Of a stretch of DNA of 64,000 nt, positions 18,045-27,205 are shown piece after piece (position 1 is the stretch's first letter; each line of letters begins with the position of its first letter). The position numbers were made by a program, and so were the translations under genes. The notes under the pieces are model-generated. The model did no database searches. It saw only the letters and a list, made by a program, of their open reading frames with translations, and was not told where the DNA came from. This stretch comes from Streptomyces sp. TG1A-60 (GTDB lineage Bacteria; Actinomycetota; Actinomycetes; Streptomycetales; Streptomycetaceae), in assembly GCF_037201975.1 (NCBI RefSeq), contig NZ_CP147520.1:372001-436000 (forward strand). Direction: 5' to 3'.

Positions 18045-18164
18045 GCGGTCGCCGCGGACAAGGCGTACTCGTCCCGCGCCAACCGCGCCCGGCTGCGCAG
18101 ACGCCGCATCAAGGCGGTCATCCCGGAGGAGAAGGACCATGCCGCCAACAGTAAGAAGGGCGGC
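18045..18164 (+). pseudogene. IS5-family transposase fragment
   Basis: The frame reads AVAADKAYSSRANRARLRRR followed by IKAVIPEEKDHAANSKKGGG. This matches the region around the second catalytic Asp of IS5/IS4811-type transposases (ADKAYSS). Only about 40 residues remain. No inverted repeats were identified. Confidence 0.7.
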
Positions 18165-18173
18165 GGGCAGGCC

Positions 18174-18395
18174 CTAGGCTCCCAGGCCGAGCAGGGCCAC
18201 CTCGAGAGGCAGTGCGGGGCGCTCGGGGAGGGCGGGAGGCTCCTCGCCTCGGCCTGTGTGGGTGGGCGGGACGGGACGGAGGGCCTTGATGCCGTCGGCG
18301 GCCCATCCCGCGTCCGTCGGAGGCAGCGACAGGGTCATGCGCCGTCCGTCGGCCAGCGTGGTCTCCAGCTTGGTCGAGTCCCCGCTCGTCGTCAT
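18174..18395 (-). CDS. Small hypothetical protein, 73 residues
   Basis: A short soluble protein starting MTTSGDSTKLETTLADGRRM, then TLSLPPTDAG and a proline-rich tail. It resembles small conserved Streptomyces proteins of unknown function. Start ATG 18395 follows a weak GGGAG about nine bases upstream. Its C-terminus runs into the region next to the transposase fragment, so the original end may have been replaced. Confidence 0.5.
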   Translation of the reverse strand: MTTSGDSTKLETTLADGRRMTLSLPPTDAGWAADGIKALRPVPPTHTGRGEEPPALPERPALPLEVALLGLGA

Positions 18396-18692
18396 CGCAA
18401 CCCACTCCCGTCGCACACCATGTGTGTCCAGCCTCAACACGAACGACGACTGAACGACGCCGAAAGTTCCCTGCCGGACTGCCTGTTGGCGCTCGACAGG
18501 TATCAATTGGGTATCCGCCGCGACCCCACGAGCATGCCGCGAGAAGGCCGAACCCGTGGCCGGTGAGCCGTAGCGACCGCCGAAGCCGCCGCTCGGCCCA
18601 CCGGAAGATGTGAACTGACGTACGGAGAAGGCGTATCGGGACGTAGGTTATGCCTGGAACTCCTCGCTTCGGCTGAAAGACGGACGGTAGAC

Positions 18693-19508
18693 ATGACCGA
18701 CCACGCGACCACGCCCGGACCGGCGGCGCATCAGAAGATCGACACCTCGGTGCCGCACTCGGCCCGTATCTGGAACTACTGGTTGGGCGGGAAGGACAAC
18801 TACCCCGTCGACGAACAGGCCGGAGACGCGTACACCGCCGTGTTCCCCGGCATCGTGACCATCGCCCGCAGCAGCCGGGCCTTCCTGCGCCGCAGCATCA
18901 CGTACTTGGTGGCCGAGGCGGGCATACGCCAGTTCCTGGACGTCGGTACGGGACTGCCGACCGCCGACAACACCCATGAGGTGGCCCAGCGGATCGCGCC
19001 CGAGACGCGGATCGTGTACGTCGACAACGACCCGATGGTCCTGGCGCACGCCCGTGCCCTGCTCTACTCGACGCCGGAGGGGGCGACCTCGTACGTCGAC
19101 TCCAACGTGCTCGACCCGGACCGCATCCTCGCCGCCGCCGCCGACACACTGGACTTCAGCCGACCCACCGCCCTGATCCTCAGCAACATCCTGGGGCACG
19201 TCGGCGACCACGACCGGGCACGCGCCATCGTCACCCGTCTGATGGGAGCGCTGCCGTCCGGCAGCTACCTCTCCATCAACGATGGCTCGCGTGGCATCGA
19301 CCCGGTGTTCGAGCAGGCCCAGGACGGGTACAACGAGAGCGGCGCCGTGCCGTACAACCTGCGGACCGTCGACGAGATCACCGCGTTCTTCGACGGCCTG
19401 GAGCTCCTGAACCCCGGCGTCGTCTCGGTCCCGCTCTGGCGCCCGGACGTCACCACCCCGACCCCGGAAGTCATCGCCGAACACGGCGGCCTCGCCCGTA
19501 AGCCGTGA
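18693..19508 (+). CDS. DUF574 SAM-dependent methyltransferase
   Basis: A 271-residue Rossmann methyltransferase of the DUF574 (Methyltransf_19) family, greatly expanded in Streptomyces. Features are SARIWNYWLGGKDNYPVD near the N-terminus, the SAM loop QFLDVGTGLPTADN, IVYVDNDPMVLAHAR, and LILSNILGHVGD. The last third carries an IDPVFEQAQ and WRPD signature. Several members sit next to bldB/abaA-like genes; no such partner occurs here. The substrate is unknown. It stands alone with remnants on both sides. Confidence 0.88.
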   Translation: MTDHATTPGPAAHQKIDTSVPHSARIWNYWLGGKDNYPVDEQAGDAYTAVFPGIVTIARSSRAFLRRSITYLVAEAGIRQFLDVGTGLPTADNTHEVAQRIAPETRIVYVDNDPMVLAHARALLYSTPEGATSYVDSNVLDPDRILAAAADTLDFSRPTALILSNILGHVGDHDRARAIVTRLMGALPSGSYLSINDGSRGIDPVFEQAQDGYNESGAVPYNLRTVDEITAFFDGLELLNPGVVSVPLWRPDVTTPTPEVIAEHGGLARKP

Positions 19509-19719
19509 CGCGACACGGCGATCCGGTCATCCGGTGGTGCCGTGAGCTGATGCGGTGCGGGCACGGTCCGGTGGAGAACTCCGCCCCGTGCCCGCTCAGC
19601 GGCCCTCGGGCCGCCGGCACCCAGCAGGCGGGCCTGTGCCCGTTGCACGGACGGCCCGGCGTACAGGCTGAAGAACTCCGCCTCGTCGACTCGGCCGACG
19701 ACGTGATCGCGACCACACG

Positions 19720-19824
19720 GTGGACGCGTCCTCCGAAACCGCCACAGGCACCTGGAAGCTGCGGGTCCAGGACGTGGCCAGCCTCGACACCGGCTGCATC
19801 GACAGCCGGAAGCCGGCCTACTGA
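19720..19824 (+). pseudogene. Proprotein-convertase P-domain remnant
   Basis: The frame reads TATGTWKLRVQDVASLDTGC, then IDSRKPAY and a stop. This is the terminal strand pair of the P (proprotein convertase) domain found at the C-terminus of secreted subtilisin and thermolysin-type proteases. Nothing upstream continues the domain, so it is a tail fragment. Confidence 0.55.
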
Positions 19825-19862
19825 CCGCCCGTCAACCACCGTTCCACTGAACCAAGTCAGCC

Positions 19863-19914
19863 GCTGAGCGGTCGGTCCTGCCCCTGCGGGACCGACCGCT
19901 CAGCCGTGTTCCCC
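19863..19914. terminator. Strong stem-loop terminator
   Basis: Arms GCTGAGCGGTCGGTCC and its complement (19863-19878 and 19899-19914) enclose a further pairable C/G-rich loop. It lies 38 bp after the P-domain remnant stop and is suited to terminate transcripts from both sides. Confidence 0.7.
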
Positions 19915-20010
19915 TCCGCGTCGACGTGCGGCGGCACACGGTCCAGTCGGCGGGGCCCACCGGGCCAGGCGACCGGTGAGTACCAGCACGGTCGGGACCA
20001 GGGTCAGGCG
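19900..20010 (-). pseudogene. Possible MMPL transporter C-terminal remnant
   Basis: The reverse strand reads RLTLVPTVLVLTGRLARWAP before a short Arg-rich tail. This resembles the last transmembrane helix and tail of MMPL/RND-type exporters (LVPAVL..GR..WW.P). Only about 35 residues are recognisable, hence low confidence. Confidence 0.35.
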
Positions 20011-20134
20011 GAGCGATCTCCCGCATCCCCTCACACGTCGCGCCCGGCACCTCGCGCCGGCCCGGTCGACCGGTTGGCGCCCCCCTCTGGACAGGCGGAC
20101 GATGGGGAGGTGGGACGGAACGGAAGGAGCCGCC

Positions 20135-20500
20135 ATGCTGGAGATCAAGACGGTCGACAAGCCGGATGAACGGCGGGATTTCCCACGAGGTCACCTCGAA
20201 GCGGTCCACCTCACCGGGCTCGACTTCGCCGTGGCCACCTTCGAACCGGGCTGGCGCTGGTCCGAATCCGTCGCCCCCATCGCGGGCACGGAGAGCTGCC
20301 AGGTCCACCACAACGGCTATGTGGTCCGGGGGCGCCTGCACATCCGCATGGACGAGGGCGGAGAGGGCGAGGTCGGACCGGGCGACGCCTTCGTGTGCCC
20401 GCCGGGGCACGACGCGTGGGTCGTGGGCGACGAGCAGTGCCTGGTGTACGACTTCGCCGGCGGGATGGCACAGAACTACGCCAAGGCGTCGGACGAGTGA
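20135..20500 (+). CDS. Cupin-domain protein
   Basis: A 121-residue single-domain cupin. Residues ~30-105 hold the beta-barrel with CQVHHNGYVVRGRLHIRMDE (metal-binding His/His and turn) and VGPGDAFVCPPGHDAWVVGD. It may bind a small ligand or act as a simple dioxygenase or isomerase; the function cannot be told. ATG 20135 has GGAAGGAG five bases upstream, which decides against longer in-frame starts. It is monocistronic. Confidence 0.82.
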   Translation: MLEIKTVDKPDERRDFPRGHLEAVHLTGLDFAVATFEPGWRWSESVAPIAGTESCQVHHNGYVVRGRLHIRMDEGGEGEVGPGDAFVCPPGHDAWVVGDEQCLVYDFAGGMAQNYAKASDE

Positions 20501-20619
20501 GCCGCGGGGTGCCGGGCCACTGATCCCGTCCCGAGGGACTGATCGGGTGAGAGTGGGGTGAAGGCGGTGGCGTGCGCGCCCCGCCTCCGTCCGTGTGTCC
20601 GTGTGCCCGTGTGGATGCG

Positions 20620-21579
20620 CTAGATCCCGTTGGACTCCCGCAGGTTGTCCAGCGTCGCGTTCGTGTCGGTCTTGAGCCACTCCACGACGTCGTCCACCTC
20701 CGGCATGGTCACGTCGTCGTAGGTGGATCCGTAGGCGCTCCACCTCATCTCGTACGTCATCCAGCCGTCGCGCACCGCCAGGGTGGCCGCCCGGCTGCCA
20801 CTGCTGTCGTCGCCGGAGGTGGTGTCCTCGGTGACGAGATACGCCTCGTCGCCGAAGCCGAAGATCTCCTCCACCTCGTAGTCGTCGTAGCGCTGGTCGT
20901 ACTCGGACCACAGGGCGGTGAACTCGGGGCCGGGGTCGGTCTTCTTGTGGAGGTCCACCTGGACCGAGAAGTACGCGTCGGAGAAGGAGGAGGCCGAGGA
21001 CGTCTTGAGGGAGATGCTGCAGTAGCTCTGGTCGAGGGCCTCGTGCTCCAGGGAGTGGTCCACGGGCGAGGTGTCCTCCTCCGGGTACTCGTTCTTGAAC
21101 GACGAGTAGTCCACCGACGAACAGAGGTCGGACTCGGCCCGGTAGCCGCGGAGGTCCGCCTCCGCGTCGCCCCTGCCGAGCAGGAACACGCCGCCGGCCC
21201 ACGCCGCGGAGGCCACCGCCGCACCCACCAGCCCCCACAGCACGGCGCGCCCCCCGGCGCCCGTCGCGGGCGGGGCCCCGAGGGGCGGGTAGCCGCCCGG
21301 CGGCTGCCCGTACGGGTAGGCCTGGGCGGGCGCCGAGGTGCCCGGCGGGCCGTAGCCGGCCCGTGACTGAGGACCGGGGTAGGGGTAGGCGCTCGGGGCC
21401 CCGTGAGCCGGAGCGTGTGCCTGAGCCTGAGCCGATGCCTGTGGCTGTGCGGCCGGAGTCGGGGTGGGCTGCGGCTGGGCCTCGGGGGCGGGCTGGGCCG
21501 GGGGCGGCCAGTTCGGGGAGGCGGACGGCTGGTCCTGCGGCTGGGGCTGCGCCGGCGGGCCCTCGGGGCGTTCGGTCAT
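20620..21579 (-). CDS. Single-pass membrane protein with Pro/Gln-rich head
   Basis: A 319-residue protein. The first ~110 residues are a low-complexity cytoplasmic head rich in Pro, Gln and Ala with GYGPPG-like repeats. One helix (VLWGLVGAAVASAAWAGGVF) anchors it, and the ~170-residue C-terminal part is extracytoplasmic, acidic and Tyr-rich, with a pair of cysteines (DLCSSVD, YCSISL). This architecture is common in Streptomyces membrane proteins of unknown function. ATG 21579 has GAGGAG upstream; the longer frame to 21969 is not used. It is divergent from the SRPBCC gene. Confidence 0.75.
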   Translation of the reverse strand: MTERPEGPPAQPQPQDQPSASPNWPPPAQPAPEAQPQPTPTPAAQPQASAQAQAHAPAHGAPSAYPYPGPQSRAGYGPPGTSAPAQAYPYGQPPGGYPPLGAPPATGAGGRAVLWGLVGAAVASAAWAGGVFLLGRGDAEADLRGYRAESDLCSSVDYSSFKNEYPEEDTSPVDHSLEHEALDQSYCSISLKTSSASSFSDAYFSVQVDLHKKTDPGPEFTALWSEYDQRYDDYEVEEIFGFGDEAYLVTEDTTSGDDSSGSRAATLAVRDGWMTYEMRWSAYGSTYDDVTMPEVDDVVEWLKTDTNATLDNLRESNGI

Positions 21580-21702
21580 CGGGGTCTCCTCGTGTCGTGC
21601 GCGTGGTGGAAGGGGCGCGGTGGCGGAGCCGGAAATCACCGGGCTGGCCCGACGGCCGGGGCTGCGGCCGTCGCGGGGCGGTTGTCGATGCCCGGTGGCT
21701 TC

Positions 21703-22176
21703 ATGGGAGTCATGACCAGCAGAAGTGTCGTCGTCGAGCGGCGGGTCGCCGCTTCTCAGGGGCGGGTGTGGGAGGCCCTGACGGACCTCGGCGGTATGGA
21801 CCGGATGCTCAGCGGTGTCACCAGGGTCGAGGTCCTCACGGACGGGGCCTTCGGGGTGGGCACCCGGTGGCGGGAGACCCGTCGCATGTTCGGCAAGGAC
21901 GCCACCGAGGAGATGTGGGTGACCGTCAGCGAGCCGCCCGAGCGTTACGTGGTGAAGGCCGAGTCGCACGGCTCCCGCTACGTCTCTCAGTGGCTGCTGC
22001 GGGCCGACGGACCGTCCGCCACGACGATCCTCATGACGTTCTCGGCCGAACCGACCGGTGCCGTGGCGGGTCTGCTCGCCAAGGCCCTCGGTGCCGTCGG
22101 GTCCCGCGCCGTGCGCAAGGCCCTCGCCGAGGACCTCGACGACATCGCCGCGTGGGTGGAGGGCCGCAGGAGCTGA
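21703..22176 (+). CDS. SRPBCC-family protein
   Basis: A 157-residue polyketide-cyclase/START-like (helix-grip) protein: VVVERRVAASQGRVWEALTD, RMLSGVTRVEVL, GVGTRWRETRRMFGK and a long C-terminal helix (KALAEDLDDIAAWVEG). Such proteins bind hydrophobic ligands in a central cavity. Start ATG 21703 or 21712 are both possible. It is a lone gene divergent from the membrane protein at 21579. Confidence 0.82.
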   Translation: MGVMTSRSVVVERRVAASQGRVWEALTDLGGMDRMLSGVTRVEVLTDGAFGVGTRWRETRRMFGKDATEEMWVTVSEPPERYVVKAESHGSRYVSQWLLRADGPSATTILMTFSAEPTGAVAGLLAKALGAVGSRAVRKALAEDLDDIAAWVEGRRS

Positions 22177-22216
22177 GCCGCACCGCGGCCCTCAGGTCGT
22201 CGTCGGGCCGCACGGG

Positions 22217-23797
22217 TCAGGAGTTCAGACCGTAGCCGGTGGTCACGTAGGCGCACTCTGTGTAGATGTAGCCCGACTCCAGCTTGGCGGTGTCGGAGGC
22301 GGGGCTGGACGCGCTGCCGCCCTTCGGCTTGTGCAGGAAGTACGTGGTACCGACGGGCAGGCTGAGGGTGCGCTGCGGGTAGTTCCCGCTGCCGCTGCAC
22401 GGCTTGAAGTTCGGGTCCAGGGTGCGGCTCCAGTCGTAGCTGGTGCAGCCGCCGCAGCCCTTCAGAGTGAAGGTGCCGGTCACCGGGCCTGTGTACATGA
22501 CCTGTATCTCGTCGGGGCTGTCGTTCTTGACCGTGACGGAGATGCTGCCGCCGGAACGGGTCGTGGGCAGCTTCTTGCCCGCCTCCGGGACCTTCTGCGC
22601 GATCTCGGCGGCGATCGCTATCTTCTTCGCGCGCGGCGTGTTCTTGTGGCGCTTGTTGGCGTCGACGAAGTCGTTCATGGACGTCACCGCTTCGGCGAAG
22701 TCGCCGTCCCGGTACTGGTCCACGCCACAGGTGTAGACGCCGACGGAGGCGGAGGCCTCGGCCCGTCCGGCTTCGGCGGCGAGGGCGTCGGCCACGCCCG
22801 CCTTCTCCCCCGGCAGTGCCTTGACCTGGGAGCCGAGCGTCTCCAACTGGTCCACCGCGGTGCACGGGTCGTCCCCGCCCACGTCCTTGACCGCCTTGTC
22901 GACGGCCGCCTTGATGTCGGGCTCGACCCTGGCCGCCTGGTCGGAGTCGGGGAACGTGGTGAGCAGGTCGCTGAACTGGTCCTGCCAGCCGGCCGTGCCG
23001 CCTGCCAGGCTGCCGGAGGCACACTCGTACAGGGAGGTGGCGAGCCGGTCGTCGGGCCAGGTGGCCAGCGAGCCGAGATCCTGCCTGCCGACGGTCTGCG
23101 GAACCGTCCGCAGATATTCGAGGGGAGCGACCGCGTCGCAGTACTCCTGCTCCTCGTAGGGGGCACCGACCGTCGTGTAGAAGGTCTTCAGCCGGTCCGG
23201 GACCTGCTCCGCCGCCCGGGAGCCCGGGTGGTCGGTGCTGAGGTCGTCATAGGCGGTCAGGGCCCTGCGGTACTCGGGCCGAGTCGTGCCGAACGACTCA
23301 CCGGAGGCCTTCGCCACGAGGTCGTCGGCCTTCTCCAGCCGGTCCAGGAGCATCTCCTCGACGGCTTCCTTCCGCGCCGTCTCGTACAGCAGGCCGCCCG
23401 CGACCGGTACGGCGAGGAGCAGCACGCCGAGCGCGATGGCGAGCGGGGACCGCGCGGGCCACACCAGGCGGGTGCGCAGGCCGACGACGGCGCCGTGGAC
23501 GGCCACGAGGACAAGGAACAGGCCGTGGACGGTGAGGGTCGTGCCCGACACACCGTCCGGGTCGGCCGGCAGCACCGTGAAGAGCAGGGTGCCGGTGGCC
23601 ACCCAGCACAGCAGGGTCAGGAGCGGGCGGCGCACCAGGGCGTAGCCGAGGCCGAGACCGCTGAGGTTCAGCAGCCCGACCCCGACGGCACGCCAGCCGT
23701 CCGCCGGGCCGGGCGGCGGCGTTGACGGCATCGGCGGCACGACGAAGCCGTGGCTCCAGCCGTCCTGGTCTCTCACACCGTACTGATCCCCGGACAT
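22217..23797 (-). CDS. Large membrane protein with Cys-rich extracytoplasmic domain
   Basis: A 526-residue protein. The N-terminus has three or four hydrophobic segments (VGVGLLNLSGLGLGYALV, LLTLLCWVATGTLLF, LTVHGLFLVLVAVHGAVVG, LGVLLLAVPVAGGLLY). The long extracytoplasmic part is helical with TPR-like spacing and paired cysteines (EQEYCDAVAPLEYL, SLYECASGSL, DDPCTAVDQL, YTCGVDQY), ending in a beta domain with KGCGGCTSYDW. The repeat pattern suggests a helical solenoid stabilised by disulfides. Function is unknown. ATG 23797 is the natural start; the open frame to 24022 is not. Confidence 0.75.
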   Translation of the reverse strand: MSGDQYGVRDQDGWSHGFVVPPMPSTPPPGPADGWRAVGVGLLNLSGLGLGYALVRRPLLTLLCWVATGTLLFTVLPADPDGVSGTTLTVHGLFLVLVAVHGAVVGLRTRLVWPARSPLAIALGVLLLAVPVAGGLLYETARKEAVEEMLLDRLEKADDLVAKASGESFGTTRPEYRRALTAYDDLSTDHPGSRAAEQVPDRLKTFYTTVGAPYEEQEYCDAVAPLEYLRTVPQTVGRQDLGSLATWPDDRLATSLYECASGSLAGGTAGWQDQFSDLLTTFPDSDQAARVEPDIKAAVDKAVKDVGGDDPCTAVDQLETLGSQVKALPGEKAGVADALAAEAGRAEASASVGVYTCGVDQYRDGDFAEAVTSMNDFVDANKRHKNTPRAKKIAIAAEIAQKVPEAGKKLPTTRSGGSISVTVKNDSPDEIQVMYTGPVTGTFTLKGCGGCTSYDWSRTLDPNFKPCSGSGNYPQRTLSLPVGTTYFLHKPKGGSASSPASDTAKLESGYIYTECAYVTTGYGLNS

Positions 23798-23999
23798 CTC
23801 GGATCCCCCCGCCAACTCCACCCGTAAGCTTATGAATTGGCAGTGTACGGCCGAAACTCGATGGCGCGACAGGTGGTTCTCGGGCGCAGGCAGAGATCGA
23901 CTTCCAGTCGTGACCACCGCCGAGCGGTGGCTCGAACACATCGGTGATGAGCCGGTCCTTGGCCGGCTCGTGCGGAGGACCAGCCCGGTTCGGCGGGGT

Positions 24000-24272
24000 T
24001 CACACCCTCCCGCGCCTGACATGACGGAGCAGAACGGCGCCGGCGAGCACGGCCGCGCCCCCGATCATGGCCGGCCACAACTGCGCGCCGGCGTCGGCCA
24101 AATCGCCCGTCGCCGGTTGGGAGCCCCGCGACCCGGGCTGTCCGGCGGCCGACGGGACATGGGCGGCCGTCGTCGCCGCCGTCGCCCTGGTCGCCACCGG
24201 AGTCGGCCGCGTCGCACTCGCGGCCGTCGTTGACGCAGGCGACCATCCTGCGTCTGATGGTGCGCCCCACAC
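24000..24272 (-). pseudogene. Possible cell-wall-anchored protein C-terminal remnant
   Basis: The reverse frame is Thr/Ala-rich and ends GDLADAGAQLWPAM, a hydrophobic helix IGGAAVLAGAVLL and a basic tail RHVRRGRV. This is the layout of a sortase sorting signal, but the expected LAxTG is LADAG. There is no signal peptide or folded domain. It is probably a decayed surface-protein tail rather than a functional gene. Confidence 0.4.
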
Positions 24273-24508
24273 GGTGCCCCTACGACCTCGCGGGGGCTCC
24301 AGGCATGAAGGACCCCTCCGTTATACGGAGCCGGACCCCCGCATGTTCAACCGCATCGAAAATTCATGGGAATCTCATGGGGAGCACCACGTCGCAGGAG
24401 GTCACAGCGTCAGCAAGCGCTCTTGCCGCCCGTCGGCCGACAGCGCCGGCTGTCACAGTGCGTGACCCCCTCTCGCCTCCAGGCGCGGGGCAGTGTAGAC
24501 ATGGGCAC

Positions 24509-27205
24509 ATGGTCCGTCTCCTGGGTCGGTCTCGCTCTCAGTCGACCCCTCGTCCCCCAGGGCAGCGCGCGCACGGCCGGGACGACCGCGCCCGGCGGGC
24601 ACCGCACGGATCGGACGGCGGCGCGAGCCGGGAGGAGAGACACCACTGGGGCCCGTTCACCGGACCGCGCTCGGCGCTGAGCGGACGCAGCGTCGCCGGG
24701 CAGGTGTTCCTGCTGCAGGTGGTGATCGTGCTGGTACTGGTCGTGTCGGCCGTGGTGGCGCTGGTTCTGCAGGTGCGGCACGACAGCACCGAGGAAGCGC
24801 ACAACCGTTCGCTCGCCGTGGCGGAGACCTTCGCCAACGCGCCGGGCACCCGGGAGGCGCTGAGCAGCGACGATCCGACGGCGATACTCCAGCCGAGGGC
24901 CGAGGCCGCCCGGATCCAGTCCGAGGTGGACTTCATCGTCGTGATGAACACCGACGGGACCCGCTACACCCATCCGAAGCCCGACCGCATCGGCAGGCAG
25001 TTCGTCGGCACGCTGGAGCCGGCGCTCGAAGGCGAGTCCTTCACCGAGGAGATCGACGGGACCCTCGGGCCGCTGGTCCAGGCCGTGGTGCCGATCAAGG
25101 ACCCCGAGGGCAGGGTCGTGGGCCTGGTCTCGGCCGGGATCACCACCGAGAACGTGGGCGGGGTCGCGGACCGCCAGCTGCCTCTCCTGCTGACCTCCGC
25201 CGCGGCGGCCCTCGCCCTGGCCACGGCGGGCACGGCGCTGGTCAGCAAGCGGCTGCTGCGCCAGACCCATGGCCTCGGTCCGTCCGAGATGACCCGCATG
25301 TACGAGCACCACGACGCGGTGCTGCACGCCGTGCGGGAGGGTGTGATCATCGTCGGCGGCGGAGGCCGGCTACTGCTCGCCAACGACGAGGCACACCGTC
25401 TGCTCGACCTGCCGACGGACGCCGATGGACAGGACGTCCTCGCCCTGGGCCTCGAACCGCACGTGGCCGAGCTGTTGGCCTCGGGGCGTGTCGCCAACGA
25501 CGAGGTGCATCTGGTGGGCGACCGGCTGATCGCGGTCAACCAGCGGCCCACCGATCTGCAGGGCGAGCCCTCCGGCAGCGTGGCCACGCTCCGCGACTCC
25601 ACCGAGCTGCGCGCCCTGTCCGGCCGGGCGGAGGCCGCGCGGGAGCGTCTGAAGCTGCTCTACGACGCCGGAGTCGGTGTCGGCACCGGCCTGGACGTGA
25701 CACGCACCGCGGAGGAGCTGGCGGAGGTGACCGTCCCCCGGTTCGCGGACTTCGTCACGGTGGACCTGGCCCCGGCGGCGCTCAGCGGCGACGAGCCGGA
25801 GACGGTCACCACACTGCGCCGTACGGCGTTCAGGGGCATCCGCGAGGACGTTCCGCTGTACACGGTGGGCGAGAAGATCGACCTCGTCCCCTCCTCGCCG
25901 CAGGCCCTCAGCATCGAGAGCGGCAGTTCGGTCCTCGTGGCCGACCTCAGCCGGGCGCCCGGCTGGCGGGAACAGGATCTCGAACGGTCCGCGCAGATCG
26001 TGGACTACGGCATCCACTCGCTGATCACCGTGCCGTTGCGCGTGGGCCCGCTGGTGATGGGTGTCGCCAACTTCTGGCGCGCGGGGAAGCCCGAGCCGTT
26101 CGACCAGGAGGAGCTGGCCCTCGCCGAGGAACTCGTCGCCCGCGCCGCGGTCTCCATCGACAACGCGCGCCGCTATACACGCGAGCACACGATGGCGGTG
26201 ACCCTGCAACGCAGTCTGCTGCCGCGCACCCTTCCCGACCAGAGCGCCCTGGACGTCGCCTACCGGTATCTGCCCGCGCAGGCCGGGGTGGGCGGAGACT
26301 GGTTCGACGTGCTGCCGCTGTCGGGCACCCGGGTCGCGGTCGTCGTGGGCGACGTCGTCGGCCACGGCCTGCACGCCGCGGCCACGATGGGGCGGCTGCG
26401 CACCGCGGTCCACAACTTCAGCGCGCTGGACCTGCCGCCGGACGAGATCCTCGGGCTGCTCGACGAGATGGTCAGCCGTATCGACCAGGACGAGGCGGTG
26501 GTGGACGGCACCGCTCCGATCACCGGGGCGACCTGCCTGTACGCGATCTACGACCCGGTCTCGCGGCGCTGTACCGTCGCCCGGGCCGGTCATCCGCCGC
26601 TCGCGGTGGCCGGGACCGACGGCACGGTGGAGTTCCCCGAGGTGCCGGCCGGTCCGCCGCTCGGCCTCGGCGGTCTGCCGTTCGAGACGGCCGAGCTCGA
26701 ACTCGACGAGGGGAGCCGGCTGGTGCTCTACACCGACGGGCTCGTCGAGGACCGGGAGCGGGACATCGACGCCGGGCTCGAACTGCTGCGCGCCGCCCTG
26801 TCCCGGGCCGACACCTCGCCGCAGGGCACCTGCCGGGCGGTGCTCGACGCCCTGCCGCCGAGCCGGGCCAGCGACGACATCGCGCTGATCGTCGCCCGCA
26901 CGCGTGCGCTGGACGCGGGCCGCGTCGCGGAGTGGGAGGTGCCCGGGGACCCCGCGGCCGTCGGCCGGGCGCGCGCCGACGCCACCCGGCAGCTGGCCGA
27001 CTGGGGCCTGGAGGAGATGGAGTTCACCACCGAGCTGATCCTCAGCGAACTGGTCACCAACGCCATCCGGTACGGCGGCGGCCCCATCCGGGTTCGCCTC
27101 ATCCACGACCGGAACCTGATCTGCGAGGTCACCGACAGCAGTCACACCTCCCCCATCTGCGGTACGCCGCCACGACCGACGAAGGCGGCCGGGGCCTCTA
27201 TCTGA
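24509..27205 (+). CDS. Membrane sensor PAS-GAF-SpoIIE phosphatase with ATPase module
   Basis: An 898-residue multidomain regulator. Two membrane helices (~66-88 and ~225-246) bracket an extracytoplasmic Cache/PDC-like sensor (SEVDFIVVMNTDGTRYTHP). Then come a PAS domain, a GAF domain, a PP2C/SpoIIE phosphatase (GGDWFDVL, GDVVGHGLHAA, RAGHPPLAV, LYTDGLVED, SDDIALIVA) and a C-terminal HATPase anti-sigma-like domain (LILSELVTNAIRYG). The frame leaves the family sequence at a five-C run (27150-27154). One more C would continue as HLRYAATTDEGGRGLYLIAQ to a stop at 27285, restoring the ATP-lid glycines. It probably both dephosphorylates an anti-anti-sigma factor and binds a sigma factor. Confidence 0.85.
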   Translation: MVRLLGRSRSQSTPRPPGQRAHGRDDRARRAPHGSDGGASREERHHWGPFTGPRSALSGRSVAGQVFLLQVVIVLVLVVSAVVALVLQVRHDSTEEAHNRSLAVAETFANAPGTREALSSDDPTAILQPRAEAARIQSEVDFIVVMNTDGTRYTHPKPDRIGRQFVGTLEPALEGESFTEEIDGTLGPLVQAVVPIKDPEGRVVGLVSAGITTENVGGVADRQLPLLLTSAAAALALATAGTALVSKRLLRQTHGLGPSEMTRMYEHHDAVLHAVREGVIIVGGGGRLLLANDEAHRLLDLPTDADGQDVLALGLEPHVAELLASGRVANDEVHLVGDRLIAVNQRPTDLQGEPSGSVATLRDSTELRALSGRAEAARERLKLLYDAGVGVGTGLDVTRTAEELAEVTVPRFADFVTVDLAPAALSGDEPETVTTLRRTAFRGIREDVPLYTVGEKIDLVPSSPQALSIESGSSVLVADLSRAPGWREQDLERSAQIVDYGIHSLITVPLRVGPLVMGVANFWRAGKPEPFDQEELALAEELVARAAVSIDNARRYTREHTMAVTLQRSLLPRTLPDQSALDVAYRYLPAQAGVGGDWFDVLPLSGTRVAVVVGDVVGHGLHAAATMGRLRTAVHNFSALDLPPDEILGLLDEMVSRIDQDEAVVDGTAPITGATCLYAIYDPVSRRCTVARAGHPPLAVAGTDGTVEFPEVPAGPPLGLGGLPFETAELELDEGSRLVLYTDGLVEDRERDIDAGLELLRAALSRADTSPQGTCRAVLDALPPSRASDDIALIVARTRALDAGRVAEWEVPGDPAAVGRARADATRQLADWGLEEMEFTTELILSELVTNAIRYGGGPIRVRLIHDRNLICEVTDSSHTSPICGTPPRPTKAAGASI

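Noticed and set aside
15490..18177. Very long rightward open frame (about 895 codons) opposite the hydrolase-GNAT gene
   Set aside because: It is the antisense shadow of the leftward gene. The translation is Gly/Arg/Val-rich with no family features, and the leftward frame has clear catalytic motifs.
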